A DNA stretch of 39,589 bases. Origin: Gonapodya sp. JEL0774 (Eukaryota; Monoblepharomycota; Monoblepharidomycetes; Monoblepharidales; Gonapodyaceae). Position 1 is the first letter of the stretch. Every line of letters begins with the position of its first letter. The notes under the pieces are model-generated. The model had not been told where the DNA came from and searched no databases. It saw only the letters and a program-made list of their open reading frames with translations. The translations under genes were made by a program, and so were the position numbers. Positions 22,901 to 33,850 of the stretch are shown piece after piece. The stretch covers positions 1-39,589 of the forward strand of contig JADIIX010000158.1 in assembly GCA_027604505.1 (NCBI GenBank), written 5' to 3'.

Positions 22901-25900
22901 ACGCATCAAATTTCGTCACGTCTGATACTCGGCCACGTGAGTAATAGATGGAAGCGGATGCCATGCAGCTCGAATGGGAGCGACGAGAGTTTGACTTAGA
23001 GCGGAACGTCTCATGTTTGGAGGAGGAACGGGAGCGGGTTTATCGAGCAGCATCAGCAGACGAGGTAGGTGAAAGGTGGTTTATTGCTTGTGGACCACTT
23101 ATAAGTAGATTCGCGGGGAAGTTGAAAGAGGTTCTCCCCGATCCGTCTTTGTCTCCCGGACATCAGTTGGAGTTCGCCGTTCAGCAGCTGGCAAAGAAGG
23201 CAAGGTTGCTGAGGGATTCCGATCTCAAACTGAAATTGCTTGAGGAGAACATCACCGAACTTCAAAAGGAGGTGAAAAGACATCAAAAGGAATCGTCGAA
23301 TCAGGAAGACGCCATTGCGAATCTGAAACACGAGGTGTCATTGTCCAAATTGTCACAGAAGCCTAGTGAGTGGAAAGTTAATCAATAAACCGGTAGTCAA
23401 TCTGCACAAAAATCGAAATAATGTATCAAAGGTCCAGAAAGCAAGGTTTCGGAAACTCAAGCATCCGACGATGACTCGGCGCAAATGGCCCAATCTACCC
23501 TCGAGTCTCTTCAAAGGCAACTTGAATTCAAAGAGGGAATGCTTTTTAAATATCAAGAAATGATCTCAAAGCAAAATGATGCATGGGAGATGCAAAAGGA
23601 GGTGATTCATTGTCGAGGTGCCCCGGCTATCGTCTCACCCTATGCCTCTACAGGCTGACCGAATTGAAATTCAGAGACTCTCAATGCTTGTTAGTGAGCT
23701 TAATTCCAGAGCGGTTGATAATCTCCAGCTGGAATCTGAATTGCAAAATATGGAACCGGTGGAGAACAAGTGAGACTGTATTCGAAGTTTAGGCATTTTC
23801 ACCACTCACCATCGTCTCACAAGAATGGAACAGGAGATTCTTATGCTGCACTCCATGCTGCACATTCGGGTGCGACCTTCGCTTCTCTTCCAGCACGTTC
23901 TTCATTTTGATTATTTTTGTTCAGGAACGTGAAATCGATGAGCTCAAGCAAAAATGTGCAGAATTACATGAAAGTCTTGACAGCAAACATACTCTGGTCC
24001 AACGGTGTGAGCAAGAGCTTCAAAATCAAGTCAATGAACACCACCAGGAGCAAGCCCGCATGGTACGTTTTTCAATGTTGTGCCGCCGGTGCCTTGCTCA
24101 CGCCATACGGACTCAAAGCACGAAGCAGTATCCCAACTACAACAAGCTCTTAACGCAGCTCGCAAAGAAGCGGCACAATCTCCTGCGAAAACAACCTTGG
24201 AGTTGGTAAAGCAACTGAAGTTGGAAGTTCTGAAGAAAACTGCAGTCGAAGGTACGCTCATATTACTGCCTCCCTTTTTTGATATTGTGGTGTTTCAGTT
24301 CCATTCGGGTAGCCGCATTGACCGGTGCAATGACACAGCTCAAGACTGCGATGCAGTTCGGAAAAGACCAAGAGTAAGTGAGGTCTTCGTGGCATTGCAC
24401 GGGTTTTTACTTTTTCTTGTCAAACTCATACAGAAGGTTAGCCTCGCGAAATATGCTGGAATTCAAGAAAGCGGGGTTCTTGGAAGGCGAATTGAACAAG
24501 TGGGCAGTTCGTCTTTTACCCTCTATGATTTCTGACGGGATGTATATATTTTTTTGCATTGGTAGGTTTAAAGAGCTGGCAGCTTCTCAAGGGAAGGAAT
24601 TAGAGCAGCTGAAACAACATTTAGGTGCGCATGAACTTTGAGAAGTTTTGTTTACCCAATTTAAGACCGTAACGTCCTGCAGCAAGGCGCGACACTCATC
24701 TGAAGCGTCTCAACGAAGAAAAGGCAAAAACACAAAAAGGATCGCAGGCTCATGTGGAACAGTCGCACCCCCTCACAGTGCGGCACGTTGACTCTTGCGC
24801 ATCTGTCTCCGATGCTTCAGTGCAGACGGATGGCTTATCCACCAGTTCTGAGCACGAACAGGTTTGGCGTCGAAAGATTGAAAAGTTGGAGGGAGCTCTT
24901 GATTTGAAGACACGACAAGTTCAGGACTTGCAAAAACAGCTTGAACAAGCAAAAATGCTGGTCACAAAAGTTCAGAAGCAGAGAGCTTCCGCCACCAGTC
25001 GAGCAGTCTCTGCTGCTACTGTGAAGAGTCGAGACGAAGACTCCGATACTTTCCAATTTGACCTTCAACGTCGATTCAACATTTTGCAACACAAGTATGA
25101 CAAACTCGAAAGGGAAATCTCAGTTGAAAACGGCAAAGATATTGCTCGCTTGCGACTAGAAAATGCGAGATTGCTTGCCAAGATCGCTGAGTTGGAAGTC
25201 AGCGACCGGGGACCCAGGACTGAGATGAGCGCATCTATCGATGAACAAGGAGCTGTTCATATTTTGGAAAAGACCGTCCGAGATTTGAAGGTAAGATCCA
25301 TGGTTGCTTTACAGTCAATATATGACTCTGAACTGATACTTTGATGGTAAGTTCGAAGTTCAGATAATGGAAGACCAAAAACTGAACTCTGATAACCAAG
25401 CACTTGAGTTTAAATACGAGAGAGATCATTTCATCTCCTTGTTGAGGCGGCTGGCTGCCGAGGTGAGTTGATTCGTTAGAACCCTGAAGTCCCCTGGGTT
25501 GACTATGGAGCATTTGTTGTTAAGTGTAACGAGACACTGAAAATGGATCCGAACATCTCAATTTCGGATAGCTTTTCAAACCTGAACTTGAAAGGTGAGG
25601 ATTTATTTGTATTCCTTCACATTTTACATGGTATATATGCTCCTCTCCTGGTTCTATATGTGTCAGGAGCATCTCCACAGACATTGACTCTCCTCATCGA
25701 ACAACTAACTAAACATGTGGAAAAGCTGCAGCAAGAAAACGGTGTACTCAAGAAGAATAAGAACTCCGCGTTCACAAACACTCGGTATATGCACATGGTG
25801 AATGAATTGCGTGCCCTTCGCAAAGACAAAGAGCTCGCTGTGTCGCTGGACCGTAAGAGATCACTCTTGGAGGATCACATTGCCAAGTAAGTCTTCTTAT

Positions 25901-26582
25901 AGGCTGATTGCCATCTTCTGCTGTTCATAATTGATCCTTGCGACGATAATCAAAATTGAAACCCCGGCATCCTAGGCTTGAGGCAGATGCTTCCAAAATG
26001 CGAACAAAAATGCGTTTGGCAAGTGAAAAGTCTGCCAAGTTGCAGGAGCAACTGTCTGAGCTGCAGACTGTCAAAGAAAACCTTTTGTTGGAGAACCAGT
26101 TGATGCGAAGCAAGGTGTCTGCGATAGATGACGCAGAGAAGGATCGCAGCACTACGAAGGAAGAGATCGAAAAGCTTCGTGGTATAATTCAGCAAAAGGA
26201 GCGTACTATACAGCAATTACTCCGCCCGGATGATCAAGATATCGGGGTGTCTGGAGAGAATCGACGTTTACACAAAGAGTTGGACGAATGGCGCGCGAGA
26301 GTTGCAAAACTAGAATCTCAAATCCAGATTCTCAAGACCAGCCTCGAAGAAGCGAAGGTACTATTAGAGACAGAGCGTTCCGCATTTCTGAGCAAACTCA
26401 AATCAGATGGCGAGGCGCGCCGCGTCTTGGCTGCTGAGAACGTTCAACTAAAGGAAGAACTCGAAGCTTCTGGGATTCATAACCCGGAATTCTGGGAGGA
26501 ACTCGAAGACTTAAAAGAAAATTACAAAGAGGCCCTTCGGTTAAACATTCGATACGAGCAAGAGCTCCAACTTAGAAATTAA
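16983..26582 (+). CDS. CEP290: CEP290-type centrosomal/ciliary transition-zone protein
   Basis: Giant coiled-coil protein that links the axoneme to the membrane at the ciliary transition zone and gates entry to the flagellum. Thirty-one exons by my model sum to 6975 bases, 2324 residues (human about 2479), with all phases agreeing. The longest exons are 17726-18232, 19161-19791, 19866-20390, 20481-21059, 24683-25290 and 25976-26582 (stop 26580). Family landmarks in order: N-terminal LDWDRVLALDVTVVEE; TYGLEDARAEIRDLEVQRSF with IDALEEERLKLKSEL; ALYRDFHGKQTEWEEK; DKQKIASWHKKLVETTL; LPDPSLSPGHQLEFAVQQLA; KTTLELVKQLKLEVLKK; WRRKIEKLEGALDLKTRQVQ; and the conserved C-terminus NPEFWEELEDLKENYKEALR. 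Exon 2 uses an AAG acceptor at 17266 and is less certain. Several small exons (46-66 bases) between 22507 and 24624 rest mainly on phase and the coiled-coil pattern. Confidence 0.93.
18297..18320 (+). repeat. CACAC microsatellite in a CEP290 intron
   Basis: Four or more CACAC-type units lie inside intron 18233-18331. Length variation here would not touch the coding sequence. Confidence 0.75.
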
Positions 26583-27227
26583 TCCAATTTTATGTTGTCG
26601 CTCCCCTCTTCCATCCCCTCTTTCGAGATTCACCTGGTCCTTGGCGCGTGTTACTATGTTTCGAAAGGTTTATATTTATTTTGTACTTCTCTTTGTTTGC
26701 CTCTTGTTGTCAATGGCTCGCAGCAAGGATAACCTTTTACGCCTCCGATTCCAGCTAGAAACACGGAGCAGTTAGGGTTGACGGTAAGATATATTCATCG
26801 CCGTTAATCTTTATGGAGTGAATAGCACATGTCACCATTTTAAATAATTCCATGTAAGCTTTATCAGACGGCTTTGAATATATGAGTCTTGACATCGAGG
26901 GTACTTTTGTTACTTGATTTTCTGGTGAAACAAAATGGTCCTCATCTGCTCAGAGTGCGTTCTACTTTACAACCCTTACTACTTTACAACCTTGCGTTAC
27001 TATTCGCAGTCCCTTATCTTTTGTCGACTTGACAAGGAGGGAGGACGTGGTGTCAGCCCTCAACAGAACTCACGGTTTGATGGCCGATACTGCGTTGGAG
27101 GATTTGTCGCATTCCGTACGATGAGCGAGTAGGGGGGATGGAAAAGGATAGTTGACGAGTGTCCAGAATAAATTGATTGTGAACACTATACGCTATACAT
27201 TAAATGAAATGGTTCAAATGTACGTGA
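26583..27227. other. Intergenic region between convergent CEP290 and SIZ/PIAS genes
   Basis: About 645 bases at the 3' ends of two genes pointing at each other. It is AT-richer than the coding DNA. A small direct repeat (ACTTTACAACC, near 26964 and 26981) is the only pattern I saw. No gene is supported. Confidence 0.5.
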
Positions 27228-30200
27228 TTAGAAAATGTACTGTACGTTCTCCCACTGCTTTTCGAATTTGCTCCACACTGGCTCCCATGCCCCTGTAGCT
27301 CGCTCTTCTGAATCCGTTTTGGCCAGTGGTGGACGAAAGAGCGGCATAAATGGCTTCCCTGTTATCATTGCTACAATCTCCTTGATGTCCTTACACTTGT
27401 CCAAGTCCTCTGGAACTTTTAACTCCAACTTTCGTGTTCTTTTCCTTGGATGGTCTAAATAGACACGAGGACCCGACTCTGAAGCTGACGTCTGCAGAGA
27501 GTTTGGGACAAAGGACCCGTTCAACACCAGCCTGTCGTTCTCAGAGGTCTCACGAGCAAGAGAGTCGACACTTCCCAACGCAAGAGCGGACGATAATGGA
27601 ACATCACTGCGCGTGGTCATGAGAACGGGTACGTCAATGGCATCCCCATGGCTTGTGCTTTCGAGTACCATCACAATGTCCGGCATCGTTGATGTGGAGA
27701 TCCCACCTCCAGAATTTTGCACAGTTTCGCAAGATCCATTGGGTTCTAACTCTGCCTCCTTGGAAGTCTCGATAGCAATAGGAACATGCAGAGTGGCATT
27801 GTCCTCCTTCACTGGTGCAGGCGGGGCTCCAATGACACCATGCGTGATTGCAGGCGGTGAAAGTTCCTCTCCTTCGTCCAGGTCTATTTCCATGACCTCA
27901 CCGACTGCTGGAGTATCCCACCGCACACCGTCTTGGTGAACTGAGAGGGTGACTTCTGTGACGTCACTTCGCAGGACAGCAAGCCCGAATAGACGGGAAA
28001 AGATGTTGTTAACCAACACCCAATGACAGTATTCGCATGACTACGGGGAACTTACGTGGGGATTTCTGTAAGTAGCTGTGCGAAGAAGCGCGAAAAACGA
28101 AGCTTCGTGGGAGGGGTGTATCGTCTACCATATGAAGTCTTAATCAGCGTGACATCCAACGATGCGACTCACACAAAAATTCTATCCATGGGCAACTTAC
28201 TGGCAACGCGGGCAATGCCACTTTGGTTCCACCGCTGTGGGCGTCCTTGCATTGACTTGCAGATACGATGCAAGATCAAATGGCTTCTGAAAGTGCTGGC
28301 ATGTTTCACCCACAACCGGGTGCTGGATGCGTCCGCCAGAGAGGGGATCAATAAGTGGGACTTTCCCTAAAGTATTCTCCCCCATAATAACGTCATCATC
28401 ATCGCCGCCATCAGTTGAGATGATGAAGGGCGAGAGAAGATTCGTTACTGTAGGTTACGGGTGTAGTGAGCTCGAGGAATACACCTGCAAACCGATGGAT
28501 TGACTTACTCATTTGAACTTCTTCTGCGACTCCGAGAGCATTTTCATTTACAACGTGCTGTATAGCTTCTTTGCTCAGCCACGCCGTCCACCTGGCTTCG
28601 ATATCAAACATCCTTTCAGCAGGGTACTGAAAGGCCTGGTCCCACTCAACCCGCACAATGTTCAATCCGCATGCGGGAAGAAGATATGGCCCCAAGTCGC
28701 ACGGGCGGTCACGGTAAGTATCGAGGAAGGCTCCTTGCACTGGCTCTGTCTGTGGTTTCCGGACGCGCTGTGATGAAGCGATCGGAACTGAGTCGCGTGC
28801 AAAAATTATACAACGCGAAAACAAGAGACGTACTTTTTCAAGGGACACGCGCTTGCCATTACACCACACTTGAATCCCTTCATGCCACTCAACTGTAGGC
28901 GGTATCACTCCTGCTTTGAAACTCCACAATAAAACCGTCTTCCCATCAGCATTTTCTCCCAGTCCACCACCTAGTCCAACCGGCGTCGCAAACCTGATCT
29001 CAGCCGCCGGAGCAAAACCTCTTTGGTACGGCGGTGCCGGGATCACAAATCTTGCCAGTGCACCTGTATCGCCGGCCACTGGAACGGGGTAAAGGTTTGG
29101 ATCCGGTGGTGGAGGGTGTGGTGGAGGCGGAGCGCGTGCCTCGGCTTTCTTGTATGCGGTGATAGTAGAGTCGAGGAGGGACCTTGCGCGGGAGTCGAGG
29201 AGGTTAAAGTGGGAGGTGAGGTGGTCAATGACGCGATAGGCGCTTGGCAGTGAGGCGTGGTTCGAATGCAAAAAGTGAAGTGAAATGTGCTGAATGAGAT
29301 TGATGAGGGGCAAGAGGATTGGGGGAACAAAGGCTGCAAGTGGAGGTTGGATCCGATGGACCATTCGTGAGTGAAAATGCGCTCTCGATTCAATGCACGT
29401 ACGTAGCACACAAACCCACCTGTTATCCCGATGCTCACAATCTCTTGACAGGTCATCAAAGCACCGGCCACATCTCCCTCGCCCACCGCCCCGAGTGCAT
29501 AAACCTTCCCTCCGCCGAGACCAGTAGCTCCCCCAACATCATAAGCACCTGGCCACCCCACCCTATGTCCCGCTGCGCCAATTGACAATTGAGTGCGGTG
29601 CAGCAGTGTCACCTCAGGTGCAGTCGGTGGCGGAGTGCGAGCTGCTGCGGGGGTGTTGGGGACGGTGGGAGTTGAGACGGAAGGTGGCGCGGTTCCACGT
29701 GTTGAGGTCGGCGGTACTGCCGTAGGGCGATAGATCATCTGAGATGCCGAGTTGGATGGTGCAGGGGCGGGCGCGGACGTCGGGCGGGGGGCAATTGGCC
29801 TGTACAGTCGATGTGATTGATTGAGCCACTGTTGGTGCTCTTGTCCAGCTTCAAAGTGCGAATACCGTTGTTGGTGCTGCTGTTGTGGCGTAAGAGACCC
29901 TTGTGTCACAAATTGTTGATGTTGCTGCGAAATCATCGTTTGCTGGTGTGCGTTGTGAGGGTACGACATGGCAGGCGTTGGTCCTTGCATTTGAGACTGC
30001 TGTGCCGCTCTCCCTCGCGGCTGCCTCGGATCGGCCCCTCTCGCATTGAACGCGATGATATCTCTCACTATCTCCTCATGTGACGATGCATTGTCCTGGT
30101 GTCCAATTTGTGTGTACACCGTCCTATTTGGCCGTTGACCCCGTCCCCGGTTAGATCCGTATGGACGCACCACTGGACGACCAGTAGGTGTGGTGGTAGT

Positions 30201-31706
30201 CATGAGGGGAGGACGGGCGCTGCTTATGGTCTGGGTCTGGCTAGGCACCGAATGGAACGCTTGCGAAATTGAAGCAGTGGTAGATGTGGGGGAGAACAAC
30301 AAAGATGTGCCGGAGGATGTTGGCCTTGTTGACAGAGGGGGAAGGACAGGCGCGGGGAGCAATGTGTCGCGCGGATTTCTATGTAAGCCAATAGGGAGTA
30401 GAGCAGGTGCAGTCTGTTGAAGGGTCGGAGTTGACGGAGGACTGACAACCCGTGAACGTTGGTGCTCTTGCTGATGGAGCTGATGGTTCGACAACGCAGG
30501 GTCGATGGTGACGGTTGCAGATACTGAGGAAACGGTGCTCGTGGGAGCTGTCGGAGGTGCAAGAGACGTTGCTGCAGCAGATGACGTAAGTGAGCGAAGT
30601 GTCTGCGCTGGGGTCGCCGCCGGAGATGTCGAAGTTGAGGGAGGTGCCAGGGCTCGCGGTACCCCTTGTGCGATCCCGTCTCCTACGGACTGTGCAACCC
30701 TGTCGCCTGATACGCTTTCCAAACCAGTACCCGCCCGAACGCCCAGACCAGACGCTACCTGAAGCGTCGTAGCGATCGAGGGCGTAGTCGCTGTAGTGGC
30801 GGGGTTAATTTGTGTCTGTTGGACACCATTTAAAACGAATGGAATGGAGGAGATCCGAGCGGGAATGGAAGGAGGAAGTGGCTGTGCGGGTACTGGTGGC
30901 GCAGAAATTGGGGCAGACAACTGCGAGGATACTGCCGCGGCAGCTGCCGGTGGTATTCTAGCCTCGGCTCCTGCATTCTCATCTCTAGTCGCGCCACGTA
31001 GTGTAGCAGCTTCATTCACACGAAAATCACCAAGCGCTCCTCTGTCAGCTCCCTCTGGGCGGGTAGAGGGACCATCGGAAATGCCCCCGACTCTCATTCC
31101 CGCGCTCCCTCCTGCGTTCCCCCGCACCACCACACCGGTCATTGCAACAGTACTTTGAGTCAGAGCAGCGTTTTTCATCCGTGCTTGCAAGATTTTCGTG
31201 GCAGCAAGGCGGAGTTTGTCCTGTTCGGAGCTTTCAAGTAAGGCAGAATGGGGAAGAGAAGTGGGGGGAGCGGCAACAGTGGTTGAGGTTGCAACGGAAG
31301 GTCGCACCGTCGGAGCGGTGGTGGGTGCTGCTGTGCTTGCGGTTGTATTCAAACGAGCGTTGGGGGGTGAAGAGGTGGTAGGCCGGGGGACTACGTTCAC
31401 AATACGTTGCCCACTCGTTCCACTGCTCCCGGCGCTGCTATTCTGACCATTTGTCATAGGACGAGTTGCAATCGTGTGATTGTGTTGAGAAGTTGGTGCT
31501 ACCATTGGTTGTCTTGAAACGGTTGTGTTAAGGAGAACACCGTCCTTGTCGAACCATTTCCCGTCCCTATCGATGTAGTACAGGGTACCGGCGACGACGC
31601 GCTGGTAAAGTGGACTTTTTGCACCCGCCTCCGCCGCGCGATTTACCTCCCTCTGCTGGATTTCCACTGGAGTCAGCGAGTCATTTTCTCCTGTCCCGCC
31701 CTCCAT
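27228..31706 (-). CDS. SIZ/PIAS-type E3 SUMO-protein ligase with long disordered N-terminus
   Basis: Transfers SUMO from the E2 Ubc9 to target proteins, mainly in the nucleus. Exons on the minus strand: 31706-29420, 29333-28834, 28767-28509, 28447-28201, 28124-28056 and 27966-27228, giving 1366 residues. The N-terminus has a short folded-looking block (LYQRVVAGTLYYIDRDGKWF). About 680 residues rich in Ser, Thr, Pro, Ala and Gln follow. Next comes a helical block ending LLDSRARSLLDSTITAYKK, then the PINIT domain (FVIPAPPYQRGFAPAAEIRF, LLWSFKAGVIPPTVEWHEG, LGPYLLPACGLNIVRVEWDQ, ERMFDIEARWTAWL). The SP-RING finger, PLIDPLSGGRIQHPVVGETC to WHCPRC, keeps the zinc ligands Cys1065, His1067, Cys1094 and Cys1097. 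After it come FFAQLLTEIPT and TEVTLSVHQDGVRWD, made across a splice. No SAP domain is visible at the N-terminus. The 66-base intron 28768-28833 is stop-free in frame. Confidence 0.9.
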
Positions 31707-32213
31707 CTTTTGAGCGCTTCTGTTCTCCTTCCCTCTGCACTTTTCGTTGGCGGATAGAAATGTTAACTGGAGTTTGAGCACTTCATGCGCAAGAAGGAGG
31801 TGAAGTCAACATGAGAATGCGAAGCAATGGGAAGATTCCCACCACCTCCTTCTGTTCAAAACTTCAGCGAAACTGCGGAGTCGCTAAACAATTAGAGTGA
31901 ATGAAGGCGCCTCCACCAGTATATTTTCCGTTGCTTTCACTCCCCACCTTCTCTCCTTCCTCATACAACACGTGTGTTATCGTTATCTGATTGTCGCTAC
32001 AAAGATTCATTCCCCTTAGTTTCTCCTTTTTCTTTCCTTGTCCGTCACTCTTCACCACCGCTCTTCGATATGAAGACCAAAGAGGCGTTCCAGATGGACG
32101 CCGCTTGACATGGGTCAATAGTATTTGTTCATTATGGGTTCGGCGGACTACTGACGATATACATACACGTACAAGGAAAAAAAAAAAAAATTCAAAAACA
32201 ACAAGCGTAACAA
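31707..32213. other. Gap between the intact and the broken SIZ/PIAS copies
   Basis: About 500 bases that should hold the promoter of the intact ligase gene, plus an A tract near 32177-32190 just beyond the 3' end of the broken copy. No gene is supported. Confidence 0.5.
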
Positions 32214-33850
32214 TTATCGTTGTTCAGATTGGAATTTGTCCGAAATTACGGTCAAGTGCTTCATGAGTTCCTCTGCCAGCTTCAGAAGTTCTGAATTTGT
32301 GACTCGGCAGTTTCCATCGCCAAAGGGTCTGGGTGGGAGGGAGAGGAAATGAATTCCTTCCGAATGAACTGATAGCGTGACATGGGTAACATCGCTATGG
32401 AAGCAACATGAGACAAGTTTGATACGGTGGGGATGTGGATGAAACAAGTCGTGTAATGGAGGCTCCATTGTGACTCACGGTGGCATCTGATCCAAAATCA
32501 ATGCAAACAAGTTCATAACAACTTGTGAGATACGTGAATATCTGTCGACTGTTACAACGACAGTGTGTCAAACTCACTTGCATCTCGGACAAACTCCACG
32601 TCGGTTCTGCCTTCGTCGGCAATCTCGCATTCTCTGTTAAATACCCATCAGGATCAAATGGTCTCTGAACATGCTGACATCCTTCCCCGAGCACTGGGCA
32701 CTGCAACCGGGCATCGGACAGTGCCATGTTGAGTGAAATGTGCCTAAGAATGTTCTCGCTCTTAATAATATCGTCGTCGCCCTGAGAGCTATCTGCATCT
32801 TTGATGGAATCATTTGGGGAGAGGAGCTTAAAGCTTTGAGACTGGCAGTGCTGAGATGATTAGAGCATGTTATATTGTCATATCACCAGAGAACTCACTT
32901 CTCTTGACTTCCTCTTCAAGTCCTATCGTATTCCCAACCACACCTTCCTTCACACCTTGTCGATCTACCCACGCCATCCACTTGGCAACGAGCTCGAACG
33001 CCCTTTCGTGTGGTACTGAAAGATGGATTCCACTCGACTCGCACAACGTTCATACCACAAACGGAAAGAAGGAAAGGGCCCAAATAACAAGGAAGGTCAG
33101 GGTTGGGTAAGGGGAACGGGGGGAGGGAGGGGGAAAGAGTTCCATTGTCAGAGGGAAGAGGTTCGGATCCGGAGGAGTGGGAGCGGCGCCGGTGTTTCAC
33201 GTTGTGCGAAATTGTTGGTTGTCGATACGGTGGCGTCTAAACGTGCGCGAGCGCGGGAATCAAGGAGGCGGGGGAGGGAACTGAATGACCGGATAGAGTG
33301 GAAAAGTGAAGGGATGGGGGGGTGGACGGAGTGCCAAAAGTGCAAAGAAATGTGGTGGAGAAGGGCGAGAAGGAGCAAAAAACGAGCGGGAAGAGTGCTG
33401 CAGGGTGGGGAAACCGGAAGGTCGGAATACATGCGCACAAACAATTCCGATCACCTTTCTCGCAGAGTAGCTTACCATCGATGCCCTCAACAACTCCCGC
33501 ACACTCCTTCAACGCCTTCACTACATCCACTTTCCTCACGGCCCCCAATGCAACCCAAGCAGAATGTCACCACCACCACCTTTACCCTAATTTCACCACC
33601 GAATCCACCAGGCCCACCTATGCCATAAGCTCCAAGCCAACCGACCGGGTTGCTCGCGAATTCGATCATTGCTTTGGCGCGGACGAGATTCTTGAATGGC
33701 CGAACTAGATCAGTGCCGCCGATGCGCAGAGGGCTGGAGCTTGGTGACGCAGAGCCTCTGTCATAACTGGCGTGTCTGAAGATGATAACGGTATGACTGG
33801 TGTCGATGTACCTTGAAGTAAAGTCACTTTCGCAGGCTCAGGAGAGCCCG
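32214..33850 (-). pseudogene. Broken tandem copy of the SIZ/PIAS ligase gene
   Basis: Segments of the neighbouring ligase recur here in the same order and strand but in switching frames. Upstream: KVTLLQ and, after a plausible intron, NPVGWLGAYGIGGPGGFGG. Then VVKALKECAGVVEGIDG, LLHHISLHFWHSV with LLDSRARARLDATV, and DPNLFPL (33151-33171). LGPFLLSVCGMNVVRVEW and VPHERAFELVAKWMAWVD are separated by a frame break near 33012-33025. ALSDARLQCPVLGEGCQH reaches a tryptophan after which CPRC lies in a shifted frame at the AAA of 32591-32593. Last is SDVTHVTLSVHSEG. About 100 residues of PINIT core present in the intact copy are missing between DPNLFPL and LGPFLL. Some breaks could be sequencing errors or missed introns, but the PINIT deletion plus several breaks favour a decaying duplicate. 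A neo-functional truncated SP-RING protein is less likely. Confidence 0.7.

Noticed and set aside
23065-23109. Intron inside CEP290 exon 18 (GTAGGT or GTGGTT donor to TAG acceptor)
   Set aside because: The in-phase version is only 33 bases and the frame is open without it; read-through is simpler.
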